Assembly: GCA_905178155.1 (NCBI GenBank)
Contig: CAJINV010000006.1
Location: 1,241,876-1,305,875, forward strand
Origin: Amoebophrya sp. A120
Lineage: Eukaryota > Sar > Dinophyceae > Syndiniales > Amoebophryaceae
Length of the DNA stretch: 64,000 nt
Direction: 5' to 3'
Below are positions 1 through 11,891 of this stretch, one piece after another (the stretch's first letter is position 1; each line of letters begins with the position of its first letter). The translations under genes and the position numbers were made by a program. The notes beneath the pieces were generated by a model that searched no databases, was not told where the DNA came from, and saw only the letters and a list, made by a program, of their open reading frames with translations.

Positions 1-268
1 AGGACAAAATCGACGTTTTATCCTGTGTGAAAACCACCACATCCCCAAATCTTCTTCATCACTTGTCATGCAAAATAGCAAAAATTTGGCACAACGTCAC
101 TGTGCATGGCAGTTTTCAACTCCGAAGGCCCAAAGAACAGTATGTACAGCATTTTTGTTCCGATCTTAGGTCCAGTTCGTCTTTCGGAAAGTACAGTAAT
201 TGTTGAGCTTGTTTCCACCATTGTCGGTTGTATTAAGGTTGACACCGCTCAAGTGGTGCTGAAAGTAG

Positions 269-3200
269 AGGGGGAGTGGTTGTTCACCAGCATACCATTC
301 TCTCGGAGGTGAGAACGACCAGATCGGAAGCCCTCGTGCGGCCGCTGCGGATGTTGGTCGCGAAGGCGGGGCTTTTTTGCTACCTGACGAAGAAGCCGGC
401 GTCGAAAATCGGATGGGAGAATTTTTGGAGCAACAAGCAACAGCTGGTCTTCCTACCAGCACGATGGTAACTACATTCGCACTGCCACACTACGGGATGC
501 CAAATTCCCAACCTCGCGTTGCCGCTGCCACTGCCACTGTCGCTCCGGCGCGAATGGTACAGGTGGATCAATATCACAACCGTCCGTTGGTCGCTGTCCA
601 CCCTTCCGCCCCGTTTCCGGTTTTTCCTGGATCTGTTGTCGCAGGTGGAGTTGCTCCCATGTCATCTTCTACCACTGCACCAGGTGGCCCCCCTGTGGCC
701 ACCCCCGCCCCCGGTCAAGTACAAGTACAACGAGCGCAGCCTGCTCCACCTGCCAAACAAACTCCAGCCGAGCGTTTTGCGGTCCTTCCCCAAGCGGAAA
801 TTGTGCAGCTGGTGAAATCAGTGGGGAACGGGGGTGCCACGTACAAGATCGCGGATGGTATTACGGACTCGAAAGTTCTAAAGCCCCGTCTGGTTGAAAA
901 TCAAGTTCATGGACGGCGCATGGTGCGTAGACTACTTGAACACAGGGACAGGGCTGAAAGTGAGTATTTGAAAATTTCAAAAAACTGTAAAACTAAAAGC
1001 GTAAAAAAGCCCGGCACGATGCAAATGCATATGCAAGTACTATCTTGCATTTTTTTGTTCATAATCCTCCATTTTATAGTGCTAAGTCGCCCATTGCGAT
1101 TCACATTCATCCCAAGTGACCCACTTGGACTCGCGTGCTACACACTGTCAAAGAAGTTGCACCCAACACCAGACGGCTCTTTTTCTTTTGCCCAGAATAG
1201 GAGATGACGACGCTGACCCAGCAGCCCAAAAGCGTTCGGCCGTGTTCTTTTTCACGCGCGAGGATGGCAAAACCGAAAAGCGGCCTTATAGGAAAGGCAC
1301 CACGAACCTACGACCGGGAGCAGACTACACGTTGCTCGCAGACGGACACCTGGCTTTTTTTCTCGACATAAGCAGCGGAAATGTGTCTCGGTCATGTTCA
1401 GGAAAAAGATATATTTAGAAAAGGGCCGAACGATGGCGCTTATTTGTGTCTTCAAGTTGGCTGTGGTGACGAGGAGCAGACAGACGCAAAAACAGGATAT
1501 GTGTTTGATAGAAGACCTCGCACATCATCTACTATTTGGCACATGTCATTCTCATTGTTAGTAGTACGGGACAAGAACAAGTTGGATTTTGGCATGACAC
1601 GCAAGAGCAGATTTGCTACTTGCGATGACGCAGCACAGACTTCACTTTTTGACGCTTCCCGTCAGGCAGTACAGATCCAGACATATTTGCGCAGCATACG
1701 ACAGCACGAACGAGAATATCAGATTGCGCAATCCCCCTCTCCTTCGTATTCAGTTGGCATGAAGAACAGCTGCAACTATTCGCGGCACTACCGTGCTAGA
1801 GCTGCGCCGCAAGGACAGATGGATCCACAAGCGGATCGTATAAATTTCATTTCTTGGTCCTCGCATCAGCAACTCGCCCTGTAATTATGTAGCGCGCGTG
1901 CGTGTGGACCCGTTCCCAACTATTATGCATGACAACTGAACAAGGGGAGCGGGTGTTGTGCGTTTTCATACGCCACAATCACGTCATCAAGCCTTTCTCT
2001 ATCATACAGAAAATTTTGCTTTTTCATGCTCGGACAACATAATGGCCATGGCACAATTTGGGGCGAGAGTCATAATACCACTTTATTTTCAGGACACACG
2101 AGGGGATGCAAAGCCCGAAGGCTTTGAGGACATCAGAATCAGCCGGACCCCGCTTTCGTATCAATATAAGGATCTATGGATAAGATTAACACCCAGAGCA
2201 AGAAGGAAGGAGAAAATGATGACAAGCAGCAAAGGTTCAGATTTTGGACTTCAACCGCTAAAATAGCGCCAGGTCGTGTCGTAGTGCGTAGACTGCAACT
2301 AAGTATTCTGTTTCTGTGTGGTAGAGTCAGTTTCTTCGGAAACTCCCGACGGCGGAGTGCAGCTGGGAGGGGCGGAACTCGAACTGAAAGTCCGAGTCGA
2401 GGGCACGACGGACGCCAAGCAGAAGCTGTACAATTGTTTTCCCCTCGACAGTATGAACTGCAAAAGAAAAAGTATCGTAGTACCCGCATAAAGGCACTAC
2501 AAATTTCCTCAGCATGAGAAATAAACTTTGTCATGCGGATTTACCTTAAGAAACCTTTTGTAATGCACGACTTGCATTTATACGAGTGCGATACTTTTGC
2601 ACAGGATAGACAGTGCCCTTCCCATGGCTGTCAGCGACACCCAAAGCACGGCTCCCGCACGCGAGGAAGATGAAGCAGGAGGTACTGCAGCTGCTCCAGA
2701 GGACCCCAAACAGCATGAATTGGAGTACACAGTGCAGCGGTTGGTACACGATGAGAAGGCCAAGGACCAAGACGCCTGCTTGCGACATTGCACATTCGAT
2801 AAGAACTGCAAGGGCTGGGCCTGGAAAGCCAAACAGGGAGAGTGCCTGCGCTGGGGCCACGGGACCATCTTCAGCTTGACACCACACGCCAAAGCGGCAA
2901 CTATTCACTGCGATGTGATAACGGGCGAAGAAAAACAAGGTGGTGAAGAGGAGGACGACAGCGCATTTATTGTCCAGAAAAAGTTTCCCCCCTTGAAGTC
3001 CGGGCTCGAGGAAGTTTGCTTGTAGAGATTTTTTGTTGTATTTGTACTAGGCACACACCATGCAGCATGTCGTGACCTGAGTCGCTGACTGCCGCCCGAG
3101 CGATACTATGGTCGAGGAATATATAAATCGGCTACAACCTCCTCCTCCCGGGAGACGAGAGGGGGGTATATTCCTGTATGATAATATCGGAAGTGTCGAG

Positions 3201-4933
3201 CAGCGCCAGCACGGTCGCGAGCACATCGGATCTAGCAGTCGACACGCCGGCCCACTTGCTTTGCGGTCGGCACGGCTGGAGCCACTGTGCTTGCATGGTT
3301 GGTAGTGGTAAGGATGAGGAACGTTGGAAAAAAAACCCTGCCTACTGTATCGGCTGAAACTGTGTGCGATGTATACCCAAAAGTACTAATATGTATCTGT
3401 GGGCATTGTTCTTGCAGAATTAGATGTCAGTGTGGCGTCTCCACGCGGCATCTTGGACGACATCAACAAAGGGCGAAGTATGGATCATATGATATTGCAT
3501 GATCCGCTGCAATAAATGTTTATTCTCGGCGCCGGGAACATCAAGCACTTTGCGATGTCTAAAGAACACACTTGCTCAGGGTTGCACAGCTGAGAAGCAA
3601 TGTGCCCCCGCCAGGAGGTTCTATTTATTGTCCGCGCGATTTTTGTTTTTGTTTTTCTCATGGGGCCTTGGCCCAGCAAGAATAAGAAGCGCTCCGCGCC
3701 GGCCAGAAAGACGGCGCTTTTGCGTTGTGGTCGTGCCGTCCTCAGTACAGGCAACATACGCTAGCACACGGCTTCGGTCTGTATACATCCCTATGGCAAC
3801 GGCAATCAGTGCGGCTACAGAAAAAAGATCGGCAGTGAATGCGGAGACGACCAGCAGGCGGGAATCTGCAAATTCGAGTGCCACAGCACAGCTTCAGTCA
3901 GTCTCTTTGGCGGTGCTGTTTCTTGGGCTGCGCATGACCTGTGCCACTGTGTCGGCGCCGAGACGGATCCGAACACGCACAAGACCGGGCGGCGAGGGTT
4001 TGGCGAGGTGATCAAAGGCGGCCGCGTGTGTGGTGGGGCAGGAGAAGCTCGCGTTGGTGGCAAAAACGTCGGAACAATTTGTGCGGACGGCGCCGGAAAA
4101 TGTCGCGTGAAGCCACTGAAAGAATCCATGGACCGGTTCTGCGTGAACTCCGTCAACGCATTGGCGTTCGCAGGCAACGGCTACTTCATGTACAAGGGGG
4201 CCAAACTGGTCTACAGCCATTTTTTCGGCACCCCCACTACCCCGGAAGAGCAGGAAAAGGCGCAGGGCCTTGTGAAGACGTTGCACGACGCAGCTGCCGT
4301 ATCCTGTGTGAAAGCACTACATGAGTACTTCTTCCCAGCACGACCCTGCCCGGGCAGTTATGTACATCGGCACGCACAGCAGCTGTGTCAGGTGGCCCCC
4401 TGATGTCTTGGGGGTGCTGCTGATTTTGGTTGCGATTTTCTAATCATATTTGAGGAGCCCGAACTGCTGTGCCCGTGGCCTGCGCTTGCTCAGGATTATA
4501 CATAAAAGAGCGAACAGATCGCCATGCTACCGTGGTAGCGATGAATTAATTATCGTGGCTGCTTATGCTCCGGCCCCCAAGGACCGTTTCCTGCCTATGT
4601 CTTGTGTGGTTCCAACCCTCTAAATTTTTATAGTGGTCTTGACTTTGGAAGGGGCTATCGTCTGTTTTCACCCAGGATACGTGGGCGGCACACCGCAGAT
4701 CAACCCCATGCAGCTGGCCATGTTGGACTCGATATCGTGAGAAAAAAACGCAAGAAGGTTGGCCACCGCCACCGCATTAGGTCATGAACCGGCTTGGCAG
4801 GTCCGTTTGCTTGTGCCGTACCAAAGCCGCGAACAGCGCTGCTACTTTTCTTACAGCAGTGACGCCGGCTGCCATGCAGCTGGCAGCCGCCAGAAGATCA
4901 CAGCGTGGCGCGGGTTGCACTCAGTTGGACTAA
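269..4933 (+). CDS. Multi-exon Cys-rich protein with PAN/apple-like module
   Basis: Probable exons: 269-959 (Pro-rich, open at the 5' side, no convincing start), 1201-1368 after a GT-AG intron (960-1200), a 13-bp exon 1704-1716, a poorly resolved stretch to 2272, 2331-2451 after a 58-bp intron (2273-2330), 2614 to about 3014, about 3178-3311, 3765-4391, about 4699-4736, and 4801-4933 (stop 4931-4933) after a 64-bp intron (4737-4800). The 2614 exon carries a PAN-like pattern (CLRHC, then CKGWAWK, then ECL). Later exons have CGRH..SHCACMVGS and GSEC..GICKFECHS..LCHCV, both matched in the gene at 15608-20531. The frame between 2093 and 2176 is unresolved, so this could be two genes. It is likely secreted or surface-bound by its cysteines, but I see no signal peptide because the 5' end is unclear. 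Function unknown. Confidence 0.5.
1369..1698 (+). mobile_element. Introner, family A
   Basis: 330 bp with degenerate A-type ends (GCGGAAATGTGTCTCGGTC on the left, GATCCAGACATATTTGCGC on the right). Perfect 5-bp repeat CGACA at 1364-1368 and 1699-1703. Excision with one repeat joins CTC GAC A to GC ACG AAC. An older copy, judging by its diverged ends. Confidence 0.75.
1717..1970 (+). mobile_element. Introner, family D (diverged)
   Basis: Ends TATCAGATTGCGCAATCCCC and GGGTGTTGTGCGTTTTCATA are inverted copies of the D terminus. Flanks GAGAA and CGCCA do not match. It leaves only a 13-bp exon between itself and the previous introner. Confidence 0.5.
2452..2608 (+). mobile_element. Introner, family B
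   Basis: 157 bp. Perfect repeat GACAG at 2447-2451 and 2609-2613. Excision joins ...FPLD to SALPMAV in one frame, linking a beta-rich exon to the PAN-like exon. Confidence 0.9.
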
Positions 4934-5380
4934 CAGGCATCGCGCCCCACTTGCCTCCCCGTATTTCCCCGGGCACTACCACTATCTACGCACGAATGTA
5001 CTGCAACAAGCACTAAAAATGCTCTTTATCTTGTCCGGGGTTGCTGCGCAATTTATTTTTAATGCGTGGCGCGCGGCTGTATGACAATGTCAGTGCCTTG
5101 CTTTATCTCGGGTGGGGCTAGTGATCGTTTCAGATAGGGCAGACGCTTGTATATCGTGTCAATCAAGCAGGGGCCCGGGCTTCAAACTGCTACTCGCACA
5201 AACAGTTTTAAATGGAAAGCGCAGCATCAAGATACGAGAGGGCACTTAGTTACTTTCATCTCGGACCTGGTTTGTCGCTGGTAAAGCTGCCGCACGAATT
5301 ATTAGCAAATGCAAATCTATTGGCGCCTTTGGGTGTGGGGTTGGGGCTGACCAGCACACTGGCATTTTTTTCCAGCATAC

Positions 5381-5479
5381 ATGGACACATTGAAGCAGGT
5401 TGCCATCGCAGACCTCACGCAGAGCAAGCCGTATCAAGTGCAAAACGACGTTTCTGAGCGTCTCGGGAAGTCCTTGTGA
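5381..5479 (+). CDS. Small orphan exon
   Basis: Thirty-two codons from ATG 5381 to TGA 5477-5479, reading MDTLKQVAIADLTQSKPYQ and on. It follows a pyrimidine tract ending in AG (5375), as for a 3' splice acceptor, so it may be the last exon of a gene whose upstream part I cannot see, or an exon of the gene at 5701. No family recognised. Confidence 0.3.
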   Translation: MDTLKQVAIADLTQSKPYQVQNDVSERLGKSL

Positions 5480-5700
5480 CGCCACTTTACTAGCTTTAGC
5501 TCGAAAAGGAAAAATTGGATCCTTCCATATACGCCGTACGTCGTCTTGCAGTTATGCACAGCATGTGATATAGAAATAGAAGTGCAAGCGTGACGTGAGC
5601 TCCTCTATATGTGTAAATTTGTCTACTGAAGGGTGCGCTTCGGCAGAGTTTTTTTGCTTTGGCGTGATCACAGGCAGATGGCATACTTACTTATTCTGAA

Positions 5701-6627
5701 ATGAGTGCCCTTCTCCTTAAATACAAACCGCGCTGGTTTTCCTTTTACTTTCAACGGGATCTTGCGCGGCGGGCGCTGGCCATGGCGCCAGCCGAGCATG
5801 ACAACAAAGAAGTGAAACGCTTTCTCGACCTAGTACTTCCCGAGATAATGAGCCCAGAAACTACGTTCTCCGTGCATAAGCGGTGGACGCATTTTGTGGG
5901 GCTGCGGTCGCTGGGTCACATCAAAGAAAGCGTCTACGTTCCGTTCCGGGGACTCCTCGAGAACAACAACAGCCTATCCGGTGTGAAAACGTATGCCCCC
6001 CTAGCCCTACAGACTTGTAATGCATATTATAGTTAGGGCCACCCGCGACCGCGTCTGTCATGGAAGTAAGTCTAAGCATCTCACGCGGCCCGCCATGGGA
6101 GGCGGGGTCTAATCCTGTTCTGGGCCATGTTGTCCTTGTCGTGCGCGACCTCGACTCAGGATTCGTTATGTGGCCACGTGGACAATGCTGCGGTTTATTC
6201 AACTTTTGCGCGCGTGACGCCACCCAGACTTGCTTGGTTTGTATACCTGTAAGCAGAGGCTGCAGCCTCTTTAGCTTGCTTGTTAATGGGTGGGTGCGTT
6301 TTTGCTTAGGATAGAACGTCTCCCCCGTTTACGAGAAAGGCGTCCAGGCGGTCAGGATCAGGTGAAGGTTTTTCAGACTGGAAGAGGTGTGCTTATTTGT
6401 AGTGCTGATTTTGTATTTCAAATGCACGAAAATGACATCAACTGCTACGGAAGATGAAAGGACTTCTCTAAACTAACAATGAGTCGCACGACATTTTTGG
6501 ACAGGTGGATATTGACTATGGACAAACAAAGAAGATTCCAGCACTTCTTCGTCCTGAAGCTAAAGCTGATTCTATGTTCGCTTCCGGTTATGAAAAAATG
6601 AAAATCGGAATTCCCACCGCCGCATGA
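5701..6627 (+). CDS. Hypothetical protein, three exons
   Basis: Exon 1 from ATG 5701 (start uncertain; it could continue an upstream exon) runs to 5974 and is moderately charged. An E-family introner follows. Exon 2 is 6319-6412, then a canonical GT-AG intron (6413-6504, 92 bp), then exon 3 6505-6627 ending TGA. The GT-AG joint is phase 0 and reads CSADF to VDIDYGQTKKIPALLRPEAK, a convincing continuous sequence. No signal peptide, membrane segment or known domain is visible. It lies inside the Cys-rich gene cluster but has few cysteines itself, so its relation to the neighbours is unclear. Confidence 0.55.
5975..6313 (+). mobile_element. Introner, family E
   Basis: 339 bp, ends TATCCGGTGTGAAAACG and GTGCGTTTTTGCTTAGGATA. 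Flanks CAGCC and GAACG match poorly, but removing the element plus 5 bp keeps the frame (LLENNS to LPRLRE). Confidence 0.7.
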
Positions 6628-7514
6628 CACGCGCATAGAACGTTTGTGCAGATGCTGAACATGGCTGTGCAGGGCGCCCTGACCTACGTCTCGATTACCG
6701 TTTTATGGAGGTGAAGTCAAGCTGAGTGATCTTTCCCGCATTGTAGTTACTAGTACTAGAAAATAAAGGAAAGAAAAAGGTGCTTGTCATGTTGCGGGGA
6801 TGAACTTGCCTCTGCAGCTCTTTGCTGCAAAGCGCCCACCATCCAGTAGTTCCAGACCGTACGAATAAACGTGTTTTGCATGTTGACAGACAACGAAAAG
6901 GAAAATAGCCGCGAACAGTTTGTAGTATTGTTTATCTGGGACTCCCACTCCTTGCCGGACAAAACGGCAGAACCTTGCAAGCCCCCATGGCGCAGCTGCG
7001 CACTGCAACTTTTCATACGGCTAGCAGCGGTCCGGGCCCGCAAGATCACTCACTCTCTTGCCCCGGCTATAATTGATGGGGAGTGTTCCCGTGCTCGCCA
7101 TTCCTCTTGCCATCATCGAGGTATCCCGGGTAAGGCCACTTGCACCACCTCCACCCCCAGCACGCATAATATTGGCGCGCGAGATAATTCAGTTTGGCAC
7201 TAAAGGGAGCACTGCTTCTTGCGCTCACTACCATCGCCATCCACCTCCAACGTGAAAAACCATGCCCCAGGGGCCCACGCATGTTTTGTGCCAGTCTTGC
7301 GTTTACCGATTGGGGGTCGTGAGGGTGCTTTTCCAAAGGATACGGGGCTACCGAATTTTATTGTGACAGCGAACGGACTATCCGGGGAAAAAGTATCACG
7401 CTCGTAATTTTGTTTCTGGTTGCGTTAATCTTGCATGGCGCTCTGTGTCCTCGTCGTCATCTTCTTTGAGTTTTACTACCGGCGCCTATCAAAATCAAGC
7501 CAGCAAACTTTGCA

Positions 7515-9701
7515 TTTCATTGTCCATTTACTGGATTGGGGATTCGCGATGCGAATTGTGCGCGTGTGATGCTTATCAAGTGCAAAAGTGTCTGGGTCTG
7601 GAAGGTTGGGCCTTGTGATGCTAACTTTGGACGACTCGAAAAAAATCTGTATTGCATGATCGGCAAGAGGAGTCTAGTTCGTGCTACGCAGAGACGGCAT
7701 TTGTAATGCGGAAAAGGCATCCGCATCGGGAAGCCGAAGCCCTCTAAAAATCTGTGATGCTACGTCATGCATTACAGACAACTTGGGCCATGCAAAACAT
7801 GCATGACAAACCCGGCAACATCCCAGACCCAGACACTTTTGCCTTTGATAATGCTCCTGGACCCCTGCATACGGATGCAGGAGCACTTGGAGAAACAGCA
7901 CAGCGAATGGCGGACGGGCTTTTGTGAAACGTTCCACACAGTGCAAAACAAGTACCCGCACGCCACGAAAACCTTCCGTGGGGTTTTGAAGCTCCTGAAC
8001 GGGATACCAGGCTGAAAAAAGCTGCCCCAAGTACAACCCTGAAGAGAAAACGCAACTAAGGTGCCTGCATTGGCATTGCAAGCCAAGGTCCTGGAAAGCC
8101 GATTTATGGTTTGGTCGCGTCTTTTTTACAAATACAGACACATATGATCGCGCGGAAATAAAAGGGCTCCTTGCGTTGCACATAAACGAAAGCAGTTTAT
8201 TCGTGCATCAACATATGCTACCGACACAAATTCTCAATGCAGGATAGTTGTCAGAATATGTGTTGCCGCACGGCGATCCCGCGAGCAGAGCGGGATTCGA
8301 TGTGGTCATCATGGGAGCAGATGAACAAATGAATTTAAAATTTGAAACGACCAAAATGTTCTGCTCTTTTGGCTTCGCAGCAAAATCTCATGTCATGACA
8401 GTTTGGGGGGCTCTGCAGTGCAAACAGGAAAGATCCGTAGAACTTCTTCCGGGCGGGGCGGGGCGCAACTTTTCGCTCGGATACCTGATTTTGACGGGTA
8501 CCAACCTGGGCGACGCCGTGATATGCTTCGCAAGTATGTCTGGGTCGGGAAAAATGCCGAACTTCGCCAACGCGCAGGTTTTGTATGGCACAGTGGAGGG
8601 TCGGATAATTGCAGGGCCCAGCACCAATCCAGGTTCTGGCCCGGCAGCCGCTTTGCGGTGCCTATCCTGTATGAGAAACTCCGCCTCAGGGTGGCCAAAA
8701 GTGCTGGCCTGGTTTCTCCAGTCGCGCATTAAGTACAGGCCTTTGCGCTACTGACAGAGACCGTTGCAGGTTCCAAGGGTTCCAGACCCAGACATATTTG
8801 TGTTTTATACGTGATATGGATTGCAAATATGTCTGGGTCTGGAAATTTGGTTGCTGATACTTTCATTACAAAGTTGCTGCTTGTAGGGCATAAAAGCATG
8901 AGAAATTTGTCTCGGCTCCTTGCGGATTCATCCGTGTTTAGCATTACAAACTGCCACCCAGCACGACAAAAAAAACTGGCCAACGATATCCATGCATGAT
9001 AGATCTTGTTGTCCTTGAAGTCCTGCATCACAAATCCAGACCCAGACATATTTGCAATGCATACGCGAAGCAGCTGTACGAATTTGGAAAGGAAGTGGTG
9101 AACAACTGGAATCTGGTATTACAATGAAAAATGCCCGCACCCCCAGCTCGGCAGCATTTGTATTGCAAACCTTTCCAGCAGGACCATTCCCCGTCTTGCA
9201 TATCTCAGCATCACAAATTTTCCAATGCTGAAGAGGTCAAATTTGTGTTGCGAAGTAGCCGAACAGCAGCTGGATCTGTTATGCACAAGGCACCTTGCGC
9301 ACCCTGATTCTGCATCAGAAAGTCTCGCAATCCTTTTATGCAAGACAAAAAGCTTTCATTTGGAAACTTTTCATGACAAACTTCGGCAAATTTCGGGATG
9401 GGGGCATTTTTCACTGCTATATCTGGTGCAGCAGGTTCTTGGCGACGAGAAGGCAAAGCAGGTGGCCGAGGCAACCGCGCGCGCGCTGGCAAAAAAAACG
9501 TCTGTGTACATCGCCTTCAAGAAGGTCGGCAAGAAGTTGTCGCACCTCTGGAACGACAAAATTGTGAAGCCTCTCGCTGCGGCCATGGCACACAAGCTCG
9601 AGCTGGGGCAATGCCTGGGGCGCACCAAAATGCATTTCGATGACAAAGTATCAAGACGAAAAAACGGGCCCCGAAAATTGTTCTTGCGAGTCTGCGTGTA
9701 A
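7515..9701 (+). CDS. Hypothetical protein with basic helical C-terminus
   Basis: Exons: about 7515-7573, 7856 to about 8010, an unresolved gap (8010-8410), about 8411-8521, 9069-9116 and 9427-9701 (stop). Introner excision gives TNLGDAV to KQLYEFGKEVVNNWN and then LVQQVLGDEKAKQVAEATA without a frame break. The last exon is Lys/Ala-rich and probably helical. The exon at 7856 has two cysteines and resembles nothing I know. The 5' end is unknown. Four introners fall in about 1.9 kb, two of them in tandem. Stretches such as KGAKLVYSHFF at 4190-4225 and FKKVGKKLSHLW here suggest, weakly, distant relation to the gene at 269-4933. Confidence 0.55.
7574..7850 (+). mobile_element. Introner, family A
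   Basis: 277 bp. Perfect repeat ATGCT at 7569-7573 and 7851-7855; excision reads RDANCARVMLLDPCIRMQEH. Both TIRs match the A consensus closely. Confidence 0.93.
8010..8410 (+). other. Probable intron, borders unresolved
   Basis: Coding signal stops near 8010 and returns near 8411. The gap contains a long repeat-free stretch and a TCATGTCATGACA motif like introner interiors, but I could not find matching terminal repeats or a clear GT-AG pair. Confidence 0.35.
8522..8809 (+). mobile_element. Introner, family A (first of a tandem pair)
   Basis: 288 bp. Repeat CGTGA at 8517-8521 and 8810-8814. Its right repeat is also the left repeat of the next introner, so only 5 bp separate the two. Confidence 0.92.
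8815..9063 (+). mobile_element. Introner, family A (second of a tandem pair)
   Basis: 249 bp. Flanks CGTGA (8810-8814) and CGCGA (9064-9068). Removing the whole 8522-9068 block reads GDAV to KQLYEF in frame. Confidence 0.9.
9117..9421 (+). mobile_element. Introner, family E (variant ends)
   Basis: 305 bp, ends TATTACAATGAAAAATGCCC and GGGCATTTTTCACTGCTATA. Perfect repeat TCTGG at 9112-9116 and 9422-9426; junction reads NNWNLVQQVLG. Confidence 0.92.
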
Positions 9702-9953
9702 GCAGTTGTGCTTTTTGTGCCATGAAGGAAAAACACAACGATCCTGACTAGGCCGACAGGCTTCCCTCGTATCGTTGCCCTGTGTGACTGTGGTTACAGG
9801 TAGAAGCTCATATATGAAGGCTTCGCAGGGATCCGGAGCTTTCTTCTACTGGTGTATGCTGAGTTGACATTTCCACTACAACAGCTTGTTCCTTCATGTG
9901 CTGCATTAGCATTACGGCTAATGCCAATAAGATACGCGGCACTGTGATAATGA

Positions 9954-11891
9954 TCGCTGACACAAAGGTGGGGCTATGTGTTTTCGTTTTCATACAAAAC
10001 TGGGGAGCTTTACGAAAGTGCCAGGCCGGATGACGCCGTCAAAATAGAAACCGTTTCCCAGGCGCATAATGAACACCAGCAGGACCCATAATCCCCCAAC
10101 GCCGAGTGCCGAGCTTCCCAAACGCGGGAAGCCATGCTGTTTGGAGCGAAAGTGGGGGCTTTTGTCATGCTTAATACTTGCAACGACCTTCCGCGTTTGC
10201 CTGCAGTGGTGCAGAATTTGAACTGAGACAGCGTTCCCCGGAATACTGGTTTGATGCGTGACTACTAGTAGTTGCTCGAGGATTGATTATGGTGATGGGC
10301 TCTGTATTAGTCGCGGCCTGCCCCACTTCGCGACCCGGTCGTGGCCTAAGCATCTGCAGAAAGGGGCGCGGGGGTGGGTCGCTGCCCTTGTGGTTCGTTC
10401 GGTCGGGGTCGGTTAGCGCGAAAATCTATTTCTATTTTGCCGATGCCACCTCCGAGCTGACGTTCCCATAACCTTGTGCCCGACGAGGACAAGACCGTGC
10501 CCGCCGAGGAGAAGGAGCATATGGGGGCAGCAGGCTCAGTTGTGATCATGAGCCCAACTGTGGCCGCCACAGGGCGCAGTAGTAGTTCCGGCTGTGGTGC
10601 ACCGGGAAAACGATCGAGAGTGTTGACGTGCCTAGCTGTTTTGGATTGTGTTTGGCATATCAGATAATGTATGTCCTCGCAGCAAGGCGTCTGCGCCTCA
10701 TCTATGAAAATCTTTAATCTTTGTCCTTCCGAGAAGGCAGATCGCTGAAAGGCGACTCGTAGGCTGTTGCGTGCAACAGGAGGGACGCGAACGTGATGGA
10801 CCTGCTCCTCCAGTAGGAGTTTACGCCCTCCTCCCGCCGTGGGTTTTGCATGAAAATAAAAGCTCATTGGACTCGCCTAAGCAAGCAGCATCCTCTCCAC
10901 AGTTGGCGCGATTGCCGCGACTGAGTTGTGCTAGGTCATACTACATGGACGGCTGCATCGCTTCTTCCACAAGGTAAAAACTTTGATCACTCGGGAAAAA
11001 GCTGCGGAGGAAAAGTGCTTGGAGGGAGCCGCACAAAAAGCCGCACAAGAACCAGAAACGGCGGCGCAGGAACCGACGTTGGAAGACTATTGTGAGGAAA
11101 ATTCCCGCAACCCCCCATACTCGTCAGCGAGATGCTAATTTGCCGCATTTGTAGTTCTTGTCGTCGTGTCGACAAAAAATTTTCTGTCCTGCATAATGCG
11201 GTGGAACAAACTCGGCAAAGGGTCTCCTTTGTGTGTCGCGGAGCGTTTTACTAGGGCAGGCAGTCTGCCGCGCTACATTTTCTCTGCGTGCGCAGCCTAC
11301 CATGCTCCACAGCCATACTCCACAGCTAGCTGCAGTAAAAGTTTGAAAGCGATCTAGGTCTAGAATTATACCCGTATGGGTATGTAAGACCGATTTGGAA
11401 CCGCCCTTCCTCCCGCGCGATATAGCGTTGGTTGTGTACTAAGAAAGACGGCGACGGTCGTTGTTCCGGTTGTGTTTTGCAAACTCCGCGGCCACTTGCT
11501 GACTCTGGGGAAGGGAATTTTTTCCGCACGATACGAACTGCAAGGTACGGTGAGCAAGAAGATTTAAGGGCCAGATCCTGCCAGAAAATTTGTGAACAGC
11601 GAGTCCGATTGGTTCCGCTGGATGAACCGACTATCAAGGCTAAGAAGAAGATGAAGAAGATGAAGCGCCGGCAGGTACAATTTTTTTTCTATCACTGGCA
11701 CAATGAAACTAAAAGAAGGCTGGCTGTCATTTCTCTGGCAGCTTCTTGTCCGCACCATCGTACCTCCGGCTCATCCCATATCCCATTCCCATCTCTTTGG
11801 AAATACCAAAAAAAAGGTGCTCAAACGTTTGAGGCTCCGGATGATGAGGGCAGATTCTCGGAAAGAAAACGAAAAAAAATTTCCAAGTTGA
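9954..11891 (+). CDS. Probable diverged member of the Cys-rich cluster
   Basis: Partial model. An exon ending at 10010 (RWGYVFSFSYKTGEL) joins across an F introner to 10476 (VPDEDKTVPAEEKEHMGAAG), phase 0. This resembles the AVFFFTREDGK part of the gene at 269-4933. The middle (10670-10970) is unresolved. An exon near 10974-11087 (REKAAEEKCLEGAAQKAAQE) leads over an E introner to 11534-11674 (CQKICEQRVRLVPLDEPT, then a Lys-rich run). A canonical 67-bp GT-AG intron (11675-11741) leads to the last exon, 11742-11891, which is strongly basic and ends TGA. The membrane or export status cannot be judged without the 5' end. Confidence 0.45.
10011..10470 (+). mobile_element. Introner, family F (old, enlarged)
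   Basis: 460 bp. Left end TACGAAAGTGCCAGG with GCCGTCAAAATAGAAACCG, right end GATGCCACCTCCGAGCTGACG, are diverged F termini. Flanks AGCTT and ACCTT (4 of 5). Longer than other F copies (about 307 bp), so it may hold an insertion. Confidence 0.65.
11088..11533 (+). mobile_element. Introner, family E (old, enlarged)
   Basis: 446 bp, ends TATTGTGAGGAAAATTCCCG and TTTTTTCCGCACGATA, with the E-type inner CTCTGGGG. Flanks AAGAC and CGAAC do not align well; the frame is kept only if no flanking bases are removed. Splice point unresolved. Confidence 0.6.

Noticed and set aside
8248-8754. 168-codon frame containing peptides like MSGSGKMPN
   Set aside because: The second half is the translation of an A introner. 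Peptides such as VWVWK, CIANMSGSG and QKYRT recur across the window only because introner ends are translated.
10346-10867. 173-codon minus-strand frame
   Set aside because: It overlaps the end of an F introner and a plus-strand exon (VPDEDKTVPAEEK) supported by an in-frame joint.
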